64,000 bases of DNA, from assembly GCA_963716735.1 (NCBI GenBank), contig OY970321.1:620001-684000 (forward strand). The letters are read 5' to 3'. How positions within the stretch are numbered: position 1 is the first letter of the stretch; each line of letters begins with the position of its first letter. Source of the stretch: VRUE01 sp963716735. Lineage in GTDB: Bacteria > Actinomycetota > Thermoleophilia > Solirubrobacterales > 70-9. The notes below the pieces were generated by a model, which saw only the letters and a program-made list of their open reading frames with translations, did not search any database and had not been told where the DNA came from. Shown here in pieces: positions 25,680-34,171 of the stretch. The position numbers and the translations under genes are program-made.

Positions 25680-26272
25680 GCCGCTTTCCGCCCGGCCCCG
25701 GCCTTGCGCAGAGCAGTCGCCAGCAGCTCCTCCGCGTCACCACCGTCGATCCCGTCGAGCAGCTGCTCGGCTTCCAGCGGTGCGTAGCCGAGATTGACGA
25801 GGCCATCGCGGGCGAGCGAGCGCGGGTCACCATCCTCGCTCGAAGCCAGCGTCACCTCTTCCTCCAGCGCTCCCGCGACCTTCTCGCGCAGCTCGACGAT
25901 GATCCGCTCCGACGTTCGTTTGCCGATCCCGGGCGCCGCCTGAAATCGTTTTGCGTCGCCGGCCGCGATCGCCCGCAACAGCTCCCGCGCCGGTCCGCCG
26001 GAGAGCACCGAGATCGCCACTTTCGGCCCGACGCCGCTGACCGAGACCAACAGTCCGAAGAGGTCGCGCTCCTCCTCGGAGGCAAAGCCGAAGAGCGCCA
26101 GGGAGTCCTCGCGAGAAACCAGCTCGGCGTGCAGAAAAGCCTCACGGCCGGTGGCCGGCACCGCCTTTAGCGTCTCAGCCGAGACCGTGAGCCGGTAGCC
26201 GACCCCACCGGCGTCGATCACGACGTGGTCGGGGCGCCGCACCATCACCTCACCACGCACCGCGGCGATCAC
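25676..26272 (-). CDS. ruvA: Holliday junction-binding protein RuvA
   Basis: Tetrameric four-way-junction binder that loads RuvB. The 198-residue protein begins IAAVRGEV, has two helix-hairpin-helix motifs (SVSGVGPKVA and APGIGKRTSERI) and a C-terminal RuvB-contact domain (LVNLGYAPLEAEQ). The GTG at 26272 overlaps the ruvC stop as GTGA, and is chosen over the long upstream frame, which is a shadow of ruvC. Confidence 0.96.
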   Translation of the reverse strand: MIAAVRGEVMVRRPDHVVIDAGGVGYRLTVSAETLKAVPATGREAFLHAELVSREDSLALFGFASEEERDLFGLLVSVSGVGPKVAISVLSGGPARELLRAIAAGDAKRFQAAPGIGKRTSERIIVELREKVAGALEEEVTLASSEDGDPRSLARDGLVNLGYAPLEAEQLLDGIDGGDAEELLATALRKAGAGRKAA

Positions 26273-26781
26273 CGGGCGATCTCCTCCGCAAGCTCTATGG
26301 CCTGACGACGGCCGCTGCCACCGCCGTGACAGATCGCAACCGCAAGGGCGTCGGCGGCGTGATCGGGCGTGGGCAGCTCCGGCAACCCGAGCAGCGTCCC
26401 GACCATCCTCTGGACCTGCTTCTTGCCGGCGGCACCGCTGCCGCAGACGGCCATCTTGATCGCCTGCGGGGTGTAGGCGAAGCACTCGACCCCGGCCTGC
26501 GCTGCGGCCAGCATCGCCACGCCGCTGGCACGGCCGACGGTCATCGCCGTCTGCACGTTCTTGCCGAAGAAAACCTCCTCGATGGCGAGCGCCTTTGGCT
26601 CGTGCCAGACAAGCAGCCCGCGGACCTCCTCGTGGATGCGCTCCAGCCGACGCTCCATCGACAGCCCGGAGTCGGTCTCGACCACGCCCCCGTCGAGGGC
26701 GACCATGCGGTTGCCCTCGACCCTGACGACGCCGAAGCCGAGGTTAGCGGTACCGGGGTCGATCCCCATCACTACTTGCAT
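26269..26781 (-). CDS. ruvC: crossover junction endodeoxyribonuclease RuvC
   Basis: Holliday-junction resolvase of the RNase H fold. The 170-residue protein has the catalytic D8 in MGIDPGTANLG, an acidic residue in AIEEVFFGKN (about 68-77) and the final DHAADALAVA pair of carboxylates. First gene of ruvC-ruvA-ruvB, 33 bases downstream of yebC on the same strand. Confidence 0.97.
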   Translation of the reverse strand: MQVVMGIDPGTANLGFGVVRVEGNRMVALDGGVVETDSGLSMERRLERIHEEVRGLLVWHEPKALAIEEVFFGKNVQTAMTVGRASGVAMLAAAQAGVECFAYTPQAIKMAVCGSGAAGKKQVQRMVGTLLGLPELPTPDHAADALAVAICHGGGSGRRQAIELAEEIAR

Positions 26782-26814
26782 GAGGAGTGATTCTGGGAGG
26801 AGGGCCGGATGCCT

Positions 26815-27564
26815 TTACGCGGCTAGCTGCTGCAACACCTCGTCGGGGATGTCGAAGTTGGCGTGGACCTCGTTGACGTCGTCATCGTCTTCCAGGTCTT
26901 CGATCAGGCCCAGCAGCGATTTGGCGTCGTTGCCTTTGATCTCAACCGTGCTCTTCGGCTCCATCGTCACGTCGGCGGACTGGATCTCGACACCCCCGGC
27001 CTCCAGCGCCTCACGGACCGCGCTCAGGCTCGCCGGCTCACAGAGCACGCGCAGCAGCTCGCCCTCCTCGCTCACGTCCTCGGCCCCAGCGTCGATCGCG
27101 GCGATCAGGTCGTCCTCGCCATAGCGGGTGCCATCGACTGCGAGCACACCGCGTTTCTCGAAGATCCAGGCAACCGAGCCCGGCTCGCCGAGGCTGCCGT
27201 TGTGCTTGCTGAAGGCGTGTCGCACTTCGGCGCTGGTGCGGTTGCGATTGTCGGTCAGCGCCTCGACCAGGACCGCGGCGCCGCCCGGTCCGTAACCCTC
27301 GAAGACGACGCTCTCGATCGCGTCGGCGTCGGCGCCCGCACCGGTGCCGCGGTCGATCGCCCGCTGGATGTTGTCCTTGGGCATCGAGGCGTCGCGCGCC
27401 TTCTGGATCGCCGTCGCCAGCGCCGGGCTGTTGTCCGGATCGCCGCCACCGTCACGCGCGGCGACGGTGATCGCCCGCGCCAGCTTGGTGAAGAGCTTGC
27501 CGCGTTTGGCGTCGGCCGCGCCCTTCTTGTGTTTGATCGAGGACCACTTCGAATGCCCGGACAT
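26815..27564 (-). CDS. yebC: YebC/PmpR-family regulator (TACO1-like)
   Basis: A 249-residue protein of the YebC family, linked to transcription control and to relief of ribosome stalling. It starts with the diagnostic MSGHSKWSSIKHKK and has GYGPGGAAVLV and NDRNRT blocks, with an acidic third domain. ATG 27564 is clear; the frame runs on upstream only by chance. It heads the yebC-ruvCAB order conserved in bacteria and is divergent from a small membrane protein gene. Confidence 0.96.
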   Translation of the reverse strand: MSGHSKWSSIKHKKGAADAKRGKLFTKLARAITVAARDGGGDPDNSPALATAIQKARDASMPKDNIQRAIDRGTGAGADADAIESVVFEGYGPGGAAVLVEALTDNRNRTSAEVRHAFSKHNGSLGEPGSVAWIFEKRGVLAVDGTRYGEDDLIAAIDAGAEDVSEEGELLRVLCEPASLSAVREALEAGGVEIQSADVTMEPKSTVEIKGNDAKSLLGLIEDLEDDDDVNEVHANFDIPDEVLQQLAA

Positions 27565-27588
27565 CGTTTGCCATTCTATGAGCAAGGG

Positions 27589-28035
27589 ATGCGCATGGAG
27601 ACGATTACCCACCCGCATGCAATCAACCCGCTTCGAGTTCTGGCGGCCAGTGCCGTCTTCGTCCTGATGCTGTTCACCGCACTGGCGCTGTGGACGGCGA
27701 TCCCGGTGGGATGGATCTGGATTGGCTCGAAGGTCTCCACGACCCAGTTCCCGGCCGCGGGCCCCTACGCCGTGGTCGGGATCGGAATCATCGTTACGAT
27801 CATGCTCGACGCCTGGCTGATCGGCCGGCTCAACGCCCTCTACATGCGGATCACCGGCACCAACCGACTGGCGCCGATGCGGCCCAGCTGGTTGAAGAGC
27901 ATGCGCGACAGCGGCGGTGCGGTCGGCACCACGACCGTGGTCGAGGCGGTGATGATGGGGTCGGTGCTTCTCGCCGGCTTCGTCTTCGTCGCCTGGTTCT
28001 TCCTCCTCGCCGGCTCGCCACTGCCCAGCCAGTAG
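27589..28035 (+). CDS. small membrane protein, unknown function
   Basis: A 148-residue protein with three likely transmembrane helices (about 13-38, 52-76 and 118-142) and a short basic cytoplasmic loop (PSWLKSMRD). No family is recognised. It begins 24 bases from the divergent yebC start, so the two share a promoter region. The same frame is open far upstream inside yebC but only as an antisense shadow. Confidence 0.7.
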   Translation: MRMETITHPHAINPLRVLAASAVFVLMLFTALALWTAIPVGWIWIGSKVSTTQFPAAGPYAVVGIGIIVTIMLDAWLIGRLNALYMRITGTNRLAPMRPSWLKSMRDSGGAVGTTTVVEAVMMGSVLLAGFVFVAWFFLLAGSPLPSQ

Positions 28036-28045
28036 CCGGCGCCTA

Positions 28046-28214
28046 CTAGGAGGGTCTAGCGAAACCCCCGCACGCGTCTGGCGGCGGCGGACACGGCGCG
28101 GTGCGGCGTCCTCAGTCGGCCAAATAGCGCTGCTATTCGGCCTCCCTGCGTCCTTGCCCCGCTTGGTCCGGCGCTCGCCAGGCCGCATACGCGAGTTTCG
28201 CTAGACCCTCCTAG
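28046..28214. repeat. 169-bp palindromic element (MITE-like)
   Basis: Terminal arms CTAGGAGGGTCTAGCGAAAC (28046-28065) and its exact reverse complement (28195-28214) are 20 bp long. A second palindrome lies near the centre: GGCC-AATAGC / GCTATT-GGCC around 28123-28148. The right arm supplies the TAG stop of the M29 peptidase gene (28211-28213). No coding capacity is seen inside. Confidence 0.85.
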
Positions 28215-29314
28215 ACGACGAACTTGCCGTCTTCCTGCATGACGGCGCCGTCGACTTCGAGCTTGCCACCGAGCCGCAGGTCGCAGACCAGGTCGGTGTG
28301 CACCGCCGACTCGTTGACGCCACCGGTCTCGGGGTAGCTCTTTCCCACCGCCATGTGGACCGTGCCGCCGATCTTCTCGTCGAGCAGCACCTCGCGGGTG
28401 CCGCGGTCGATCGCGTAGTTGGTGCCGATCCCGAGCTCGCCCAACCGGCGCGCCCCGGCGTCCGTGTCGAGCAGCTCGATCAGGAACTCCTCCCCCCGCT
28501 CGGCGCCCGCATCGACGACCTTGCCTGCCTCGAAGCGCAGATGCACGCCGGCCACCTCACGCCCCCCGATCGTCGCCGGCAGATGAAAGGTCACCTCGCC
28601 CTCGACCGAGTCCTCGATCGGCCCGGTAAAGAACTCGCCATCGGGCATGTTGTTGCGGCCCTCGCTGGGGACGAACTTGCGCCCGGCAATGCCCAGGCTG
28701 ACGTCGGTGCCAGGCGCCGTGACCCGCACCTCCTCGTGCCCCTCGATCCACTCGGCGAGGCGGGCGGTCTCCGCCGAGGCACGCCGCCAGGCGGTCAGCG
28801 GGTCCCCGTCGTCGGCGAGACAGGCGCCGTAGTAGAAGTCCTCGTAGTCAGCCAAGCTCATCTCCGCCTCGGCGGCATAGGCGTTGGTCGGGAAAAGCGT
28901 GTAGACCCAGCGGAACTCGCCCTTGGCGCTGCGCTCCATCGCCCGGCCGAGCAGCTCTCCGGTGGCGATCTGGCGGCGAGACTGACGCTGCGGTGGCACT
29001 GCGGAGAGCTCGCGGGTATTGGTGCTGGCGCCGACCGAGATCCGAACGTCAACGTTGTCGAGTAGCCATTCCGAGGGAGGTGAGACCCAGTCGAGCTGGG
29101 CGTCGTCGGCGTGCTTGTAGTAGGCGGCCGCCTGGCCCTCGAGGGAGACGTTCATGATCGGGTTCGCACCGGCCTTCAGCACCTCCTCGTATACCGCCAG
29201 GAGCAGCGGCGCGGCGGCGCTCTCGCCGTCGATCGAGACGACCTCGCCTTCTTTCACCTCGGTCGAGTAGCCGACGAGGATCTTCGCCAGGCTCTCCGCT
29301 CTCGGATCCTTCAA
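28211..29314 (-). CDS. M29-family aminopeptidase
   Basis: Metal-dependent leucyl/thermophilic aminopeptidase (T/PepS/II type), 367 residues, about normal for M29. Metal-ligand segments are visible: PSEGRNNMPDGEFF (about residues 218-231), GTNYAIDRGTREVLLDEKIGGTVHMAVG and NESAVHTDLVCD near the end. A TTG start at 29314 overlaps the pdxT stop (TTGA). The stop codon lies within the right arm of the 28046-28214 palindrome, so the last codons may have been changed by that insertion. Confidence 0.9.
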   Translation of the reverse strand: MKDPRAESLAKILVGYSTEVKEGEVVSIDGESAAAPLLLAVYEEVLKAGANPIMNVSLEGQAAAYYKHADDAQLDWVSPPSEWLLDNVDVRISVGASTNTRELSAVPPQRQSRRQIATGELLGRAMERSAKGEFRWVYTLFPTNAYAAEAEMSLADYEDFYYGACLADDGDPLTAWRRASAETARLAEWIEGHEEVRVTAPGTDVSLGIAGRKFVPSEGRNNMPDGEFFTGPIEDSVEGEVTFHLPATIGGREVAGVHLRFEAGKVVDAGAERGEEFLIELLDTDAGARRLGELGIGTNYAIDRGTREVLLDEKIGGTVHMAVGKSYPETGGVNESAVHTDLVCDLRLGGKLEVDGAVMQEDGKFVV

Positions 29315-29901
29315 GTCTCCGCTCCCTCCGGCACGGCACTCCGCGCCTTCGTCACTATTGCCATGAACAGCGCGTGCAGCCGTGAATCGTCGGTCAGCTC
29401 GGGGTGGAAGGCGCAGGCAAGGACGTTTCCCTCGCGCACCGTGACCGGGTGGCCCCCGTAGGTGGCGAGCACAGCGACCTCGACGCCCACCCGCTCGATC
29501 CACGGGGCCCTGATGAAGACCGCGCGCAGAGGCTCCTCGCCGATTCCGTCAACCACCAGATCGGCCTCGAAGCTCTGCAGTTGACGCCCGAAGGCGTTAC
29601 GCCGTGCGGTCGCATCGAGCAGGCCGAGGTGCTCGTCGTCGCAGACAATCATGCCGGCGCAGGTGCCGAGGACCGGCTTTCCCTGGGCGTGGTGCGCGCG
29701 AATCGGCTCGATCAGCCCGGCCGACTCGATCCCCTTGACGATCGTCGTGCTCTCGCCACCGGGGATCACCAGGCCGTCGAGACCCTCTAGATCGAGCGGG
29801 ACGCGAACCTCACTCGCTTCGGCGCCCAGAGCGCGCAGTACAGACAGGTGGGCTTCGAAGCCGCCCTGGATCGCGAGGACGCCGATCCGCAGCTCAGGCA
29901 C
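29311..29901 (-). CDS. pdxT: pyridoxal 5'-phosphate synthase glutaminase subunit
   Basis: Class I glutaminase that supplies ammonia to PdxS for PLP synthesis. The 196-residue protein has GGEST (48-52), the nucleophile C81 in GTCAGM and the late FHPELTDD with the catalytic His and Glu. A GTG at 29901 overlaps the end of pdxS by eight bases. pdxS-pdxT-M29 peptidase form an operon. Confidence 0.95.
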   Translation of the reverse strand: MPELRIGVLAIQGGFEAHLSVLRALGAEASEVRVPLDLEGLDGLVIPGGESTTIVKGIESAGLIEPIRAHHAQGKPVLGTCAGMIVCDDEHLGLLDATARRNAFGRQLQSFEADLVVDGIGEEPLRAVFIRAPWIERVGVEVAVLATYGGHPVTVREGNVLACAFHPELTDDSRLHALFMAIVTKARSAVPEGAET

Positions 29902-30781
29902 CGCGGTCCTGCAAGAGAGCGTCGGCCGCCGCCAGCTCCGAGATCTCCAGACCCGGCATCGCCTCGCCGAGCCCGATCGACGCCGCCGCGACGCGCTCGG
30001 GGTCGTTGAAGTGAGTGGTCGCCTCGACGATCGCGCGCGCGCGGCGCTCCGGGTCGGCGCTCTTGAAGATGCCCGAGCCCACAAAGTTCCCCTCGGCGCC
30101 GAGCTGCATCATCAGCGCCGCGTCCGCCGGAGTGGCGATTCCGCCGGCGCAGAACATCGGTACCGGCAGGCGGCCCAGCGAAGCAACCTCGTGGACGACT
30201 TCGAGCGGTGCCTGGTTCTCCTTCGCGGCCCCGGCCAGCTCCTCGGGCCCGAGCTGGGCCAGGTGCTTGATTCCGCCGACGATCTCGCGCATGTGGCGGA
30301 CCGCCTCGACCACGTTGCCGGTCCCGGCCTCGCCCTTGGAGCGGATCATCGCCGCCCCCTCGCCGATCCGCCGCAGCGCCTCGCCGAGATTGGTGGCGCC
30401 GCAGACGAACGGCACCTCGAAGGCGAGCTTGTCGATGTGGTGGCGCTCGTCGGCCGGGGTCAGCACCTCGGACTCGTCGATGTAGTCGACCTCGAGCGAC
30501 TGCAGGACCTGGGCCTCGGCGAAGTGGCCGATCCGCGCCTTGGCCATGACCGGAATCGTCACCGCCTCCTGGATTCCCTTGATCATCGCGGGGTCCGACA
30601 TACGAGCGACGCCGCCGTCACGGCGGATATCGGCTGGAACGCGCTCCAGCGCCATCACGGCGCAAGCACCGGCGTCCTCGGCAATCCGCGCCTGCTCGGG
30701 CGTGACCACGTCCATGATCACGCCGCCCTTGAGCATCTCGGCAAGGCCGGTCTTGACTCTGAAAGTAGCTCTCTCAGCCAT
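29894..30781 (-). CDS. pdxS: pyridoxal 5'-phosphate synthase lyase subunit
   Basis: Builds PLP from ribose 5-phosphate, glyceraldehyde 3-phosphate and ammonia. The 295-residue barrel has D24 in IMDVV, the Schiff-base lysine K81 in VMAKARIGH and a second lysine in RSKGEAGTGN near residue 149. ATG 30781 gives the normal length; the open frame upstream to 30829 runs into a palindromic repeat and is rejected. Confidence 0.96.
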   Translation of the reverse strand: MAERATFRVKTGLAEMLKGGVIMDVVTPEQARIAEDAGACAVMALERVPADIRRDGGVARMSDPAMIKGIQEAVTIPVMAKARIGHFAEAQVLQSLEVDYIDESEVLTPADERHHIDKLAFEVPFVCGATNLGEALRRIGEGAAMIRSKGEAGTGNVVEAVRHMREIVGGIKHLAQLGPEELAGAAKENQAPLEVVHEVASLGRLPVPMFCAGGIATPADAALMMQLGAEGNFVGSGIFKSADPERRARAIVEATTHFNDPERVAAASIGLGEAMPGLEISELAAADALLQDRGA

Positions 30782-30816
30782 GGGACCGGATATTACGTGG
30801 ACCGACAACGTTCCTC

Positions 30817-30895
30817 CCGCGGGTGGCACGGGGGAAGGGGGTATTCGGACGGGTGAGTCCGCTAATACCCCCTTCCCCCGTGACAGGACCCGCGG
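30817..30895. repeat. nested palindromic element upstream of pdxS
   Basis: Three nested perfect stems: CCGCGGGT/ACCCGCGG (30817-30824, 30888-30895), a 19-bp stem beginning CACGGGGGAAGGGGG (30827-30845, 30864-30882), and CGGAC/GTCCG (30846-30850, 30857-30861). It lies between the stop of the regulator gene and pdxS, both on the minus strand. It has no U-run but may still act as a transcription roadblock. Confidence 0.9.
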
Positions 30896-30901
30896 CCGGG
30901 G

Positions 30902-31759
30902 CTACTTCAGTTTGTAAGCGCGAATCCGGTCTTTGTGGGCCGCTTCATCACGCGCATAAAGGCCGTGCGCCAATCCCTGTACGAGCGCCATCAGCGCCGT
31001 GTTGGAGCGGGCGAAGGAGGGGCTGTTGGAGGAGAAGTAGAGGGTCTGTTCGGCGTGCTCCCCGACCTCGGACATCGAGGCGTCGGAGATCGCCAGGGTC
31101 CGCGCGCGCCGATGCAGGGCGAGCTTCATCGCCCGCAACAACAGCGGATGGGCGCGGCCACATGAGAGCACGATCACAAGCGTTTCCTCGTCGATGCGCC
31201 CTAGCCGCTGCAATGACTCGCCACCGGTGCTGGCGACGATTTCGGCGCGGATGTCGAGCAGGCTGAGGATGTGACGCAGGTAACTGGCGAAGAAGGCCAT
31301 CTGATCGACGCCGACGATCACCACGCGCTGAGCTTCCGCCAGGGCCGCGACCGCACCGTCGACCTGCTCGCGGGTGAGGTTGCGCGCGGTTTCCTCCAGG
31401 TTCGAATAGTCAGCGCTGAGCGAGCCCTCCAGCTCCGAGTGGTCGAAGGAGAAGAGCGCCGCGCCGCCGGCCGTGGTGCCGCTGCCGGCGACGGTGGCGC
31501 TGCGGTACTCCTCGATCGCCGCCTGCTGAAGCTCTGGATAGCCCTCGAAGCCGAGAGCCTGGGAGAAGCGCACCACCGTCGATGACGAGGTGCTCGCTCT
31601 CCTGGCCAGCTCCTCGGCGGTGAGGAAGGCTGCCTCGTCGAGATGGTCGACGATGTAGCGGGCGACGTCTTTCTGCGAGCGCGAGAACTCGTCGAAGCGC
31701 TCCTGGATGTACTCGGAAAGGCTTTTGAGCTGGGGGGTTTTGGTTGCGGTCTTGGTCAC
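30902..31759 (-). CDS. MurR/RpiR-family transcriptional regulator
   Basis: Sugar-phosphate-responsive regulator of 285 residues. N-terminal HTH_6-type domain (about 18-95: FDEFSRSQKDVARYIV ... ARRASTSSSTVVRFSQALGF) and a C-terminal SIS domain (about 130-265) that binds phosphosugars. The GTG at 31759 is chosen because it puts the helix-turn-helix at the usual place; the frame runs further upstream only as a shadow. Its target is not evident; the next genes downstream are pdxS-pdxT, behind a large palindrome. Confidence 0.88.
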   Translation of the reverse strand: MTKTATKTPQLKSLSEYIQERFDEFSRSQKDVARYIVDHLDEAAFLTAEELARRASTSSSTVVRFSQALGFEGYPELQQAAIEEYRSATVAGSGTTAGGAALFSFDHSELEGSLSADYSNLEETARNLTREQVDGAVAALAEAQRVVIVGVDQMAFFASYLRHILSLLDIRAEIVASTGGESLQRLGRIDEETLVIVLSCGRAHPLLLRAMKLALHRRARTLAISDASMSEVGEHAEQTLYFSSNSPSFARSNTALMALVQGLAHGLYARDEAAHKDRIRAYKLK

Positions 31760-31829
31760 GGCCGTCCATTTCGCCGGTTTGGATGCTTTCCCTTCCGATT
31801 CCTTCCGATCTGGTTGGATAGGGAGCGAA

Positions 31830-32213
31830 ATGACCCTTGAGCAGGCCCTTCGCATCACCAACCGCAACATGATCGCCTTCGACCTGCTGCTCGGATCGGC
31901 GGCGATAGCGGCCCCCGAGGCCACCCTGCGAGTGCTCGGCCACGACGAGCCCTCACCCGATGCCACCCACCTCTTCCGGCGCTGCGGACCGATCTGGCTC
32001 ACGTTTGCCGCGGCACATGCGATCGCCGCGACCCGCGGGGAGGAGCGCGACTGGTGGGCGCTGGCCTGGCTGCGTGGCACGGAGATCGCAACCGACGCCC
32101 TCTGGTCGGAGTCGCCGGCGGTGAGCCGGCCCGGCGCCAAGCTCGGGTTGCGACTCGCTGGAGTCGCCAACGTGGCGATGGCCGCCGGCTTCGCCTGGCT
32201 CTCGAAGCGATGA
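31830..32213 (+). CDS. hypothetical membrane-associated protein
   Basis: A 127-residue protein with three or four moderately hydrophobic segments (LLLGSAAIAAPEA, IWLTFAAAHAIAA, LGLRLAGVANVAMAAGFAWL). No family is recognised. ATG 31830 follows GGGAG at a good distance. Its stop overlaps the start of the next gene (ATGA), so it is the first gene of a run of coupled plus-strand genes to 34629. Confidence 0.65.
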   Translation: MTLEQALRITNRNMIAFDLLLGSAAIAAPEATLRVLGHDEPSPDATHLFRRCGPIWLTFAAAHAIAATRGEERDWWALAWLRGTEIATDALWSESPAVSRPGAKLGLRLAGVANVAMAAGFAWLSKR

Positions 32214-32536
32214 GCGCGGGCGCGGGGCTGCCCAGCAAGCGCTGGAGCCTGCGCGGCTACGACGATGAAGGCAACGAGGTCTGGTTGATCCGCAGCTTCG
32301 GCCAGAAGCTCTATCGCTGCCCCGGCTGCCACGGCGACATCCCGATCGGCAGCGAGCACACCGTCGTCCAGTACGTACTTCGACTGGGCGGCACCGAACA
32401 TCACCACTGGCACCGACGCTGTGCCGAAGAGCTGCTCGTGCCGGACCTGCGCGAGGTCAAGAAGGTACCCGCGTCGCAGTCGTCGCAATCGAAACTGGAG
32501 GCACGCGGACGCCGCCCCTCCGGACGGCGGCGATGA
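32210..32536 (+). CDS. small zinc-binding-like protein, unknown function
   Basis: A 108-residue protein with a CPGC pair (about residues 37-40) and a later HHHWHRRC cluster (about 63-70), a spacing that suggests a single zinc site, perhaps of the HNH-like treble-clef kind. A basic tail follows. Related small proteins occur in other actinobacteria, often mislabelled as nucleotide-binding. Starts by ATGA overlap with the gene before. Confidence 0.65.
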   Translation: MSAGAGLPSKRWSLRGYDDEGNEVWLIRSFGQKLYRCPGCHGDIPIGSEHTVVQYVLRLGGTEHHHWHRRCAEELLVPDLREVKKVPASQSSQSKLEARGRRPSGRRR

Positions 32537-32561
32537 ATCGGCGTACAGCCTCGCGAGCCAG

Positions 32562-33296
32562 ATGACCGTCGTCTCCCTCTACCTGCGGATCTGGCGCACC
32601 TATTTCGCCTGGGCCAGGACGCTGCTGCCGCTGGCCTGCATCGTCTTCGTCCCGCTGGGCCTGATCCACGCGATCCCCGTCCACGTCAACGCAACCGACA
32701 TCGACTTCGGCAGCGGGCTACAGATAGCGGGGGCCGGGCTCGCCATCCTGCTCCTGGTCGCCACCGGGCTGCTTGGCGAGATCTTCTACACCGGTGCGGT
32801 GGCTATCGCCCTCACCCATCCCCACGATGGCGAGCCACCCAGCCTGGGCGAAGTCGCCCGCACGGTCCGCTACGGGACGCTGATCGGGGTGGACCTGATC
32901 TTCGGCGTGTCGGTGGCGATCGGCGCCCTCCTCTTCCTCGTCCCCGGCGTGCTCATCTTCGTCTACCTCGGCCTCGCCGCTCCGGTGGCGGAGATCGAGC
33001 ATCGCGGCGTGCGAGCGGCCATTGCCCGCAGCGTTCGCCTCGTCCGCGGTCACTTCTGGCTGGTGCTGGCCGTGCTGGTGCCGATCGAGATCTTCAGCGA
33101 CGTGGCGACCAGCTTCGCGACCCACCTCAGCCACTCCCTGCTCGGCGACTCGCTCGTCGCCGAGTGGGCCACCGACACGGCGACCAACATCGTGCTGACG
33201 CCGTTTTATGCAGTGGCGGCGGTCCTGCTCACGCTCGACCTGATCTCCGCCAGGGACGGAGCAAGCCCGCGTCTACACTCGACACCGCCCAGCTGA
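32562..33296 (+). CDS. integral membrane protein
   Basis: A 244-residue protein with about five to six transmembrane segments and the pattern of 'DUF7544/glycerophosphoryl diester phosphodiesterase membrane region'-like proteins (amphipathic start RIWRTYFAWARTLLPLA, later APVAEIEHRGVRAAIARSVRLVRG). The second block, with basic helix between membrane parts, is shared by many small actinobacterial membrane proteins. No transported substrate can be named. Stop and next start overlap by one base (TGATG). Confidence 0.65.
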   Translation: MTVVSLYLRIWRTYFAWARTLLPLACIVFVPLGLIHAIPVHVNATDIDFGSGLQIAGAGLAILLLVATGLLGEIFYTGAVAIALTHPHDGEPPSLGEVARTVRYGTLIGVDLIFGVSVAIGALLFLVPGVLIFVYLGLAAPVAEIEHRGVRAAIARSVRLVRGHFWLVLAVLVPIEIFSDVATSFATHLSHSLLGDSLVAEWATDTATNIVLTPFYAVAAVLLTLDLISARDGASPRLHSTPPS

Positions 33297-34171
33297 TGAG
33301 CACCGCATCCATCCTCAGCGACTTCTGGAACGACCAGATCCTCGCCGACGAAAAACAGGGCCTCTTCCTGGTCCTCGTCGGTTTCATCCTCTCCTTCGCC
33401 TTCATCCGCATGAGCACCCGCCTGATGCGCAGCCCGCGAGTGACCTGGTGGCCGGGCAGCGTCGTCAGCGACGGTGGCGTCCACGTCCATCACCTGGTCT
33501 TCGGGATCGTGACGATGATGATCGCCGGAACGCTGGGGCTGGCGACGCTGGGCGATCAGCCATATGCCGAAATCTGCGCCTTCTTCTTCGGCGTCGGCGC
33601 CGGGCTGACGATCGACGAGTTCGCGCTCTGGGTCTACCTCGACGACGTCTACTGGGCCGAGGAGGGCCGCACCTCGATCGACGCCACGGTGATCGCCGCC
33701 GCGGGAATGATGCTGATCCTGCTCGGCTTCAGCCCGTTCAGCTTCGACACCAGCTCCTTCGAGGAGACGATCGTCAGCATCCTCGGCGCCGCCTTCGTCT
33801 TCGGCCTGGTCGCCCTCTGCTTCGCCAAGCAGCGGGTCCTGCACGGGGCTATCGGCTTCTTCATCTTCCCGATCGCGATCTACGGCGCCGCTCGGATCGG
33901 CAAGCCCGGGTCACCCTGGGGGCGCCGCCGCTATGGCGACCGCAACCCCGCCAAGCGGGCCAAGGCCGAAGACCGCTTCCGGCCCGACCGCCACACCGAG
34001 CGCTTCAAGAACGCCTTCCGCGACATCGTCGGTGGCAAGCCCAGCGAGGGCGTTACCGCCGTTACCGAGGAGGCCCTTGCCACTACCCGCGAGGCTGTGG
34101 AAGAAGTACGTCAGGGGGTCAAAAGGGTGACGCGTCCGGGGGGCGCCGCTGACAAGGAGGATGACCAGTGA
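33296..34171 (+). CDS. integral membrane protein, unknown function
   Basis: A 291-residue protein with six likely transmembrane helices in the first 200 residues and a cytoplasmic tail rich in Lys/Arg/Glu (about 205-291). His and acidic residues in the membrane part (VHVHHLVFG, TIDEFALWVYLDDVYW) stand out and could bind metal. ATG 33296 overlaps the previous stop. No family name is offered. Coupled to the following YjbQ gene by GTGA. Confidence 0.72.
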   Translation: MSTASILSDFWNDQILADEKQGLFLVLVGFILSFAFIRMSTRLMRSPRVTWWPGSVVSDGGVHVHHLVFGIVTMMIAGTLGLATLGDQPYAEICAFFFGVGAGLTIDEFALWVYLDDVYWAEEGRTSIDATVIAAAGMMLILLGFSPFSFDTSSFEETIVSILGAAFVFGLVALCFAKQRVLHGAIGFFIFPIAIYGAARIGKPGSPWGRRRYGDRNPAKRAKAEDRFRPDRHTERFKNAFRDIVGGKPSEGVTAVTEEALATTREAVEEVRQGVKRVTRPGGAADKEDDQ

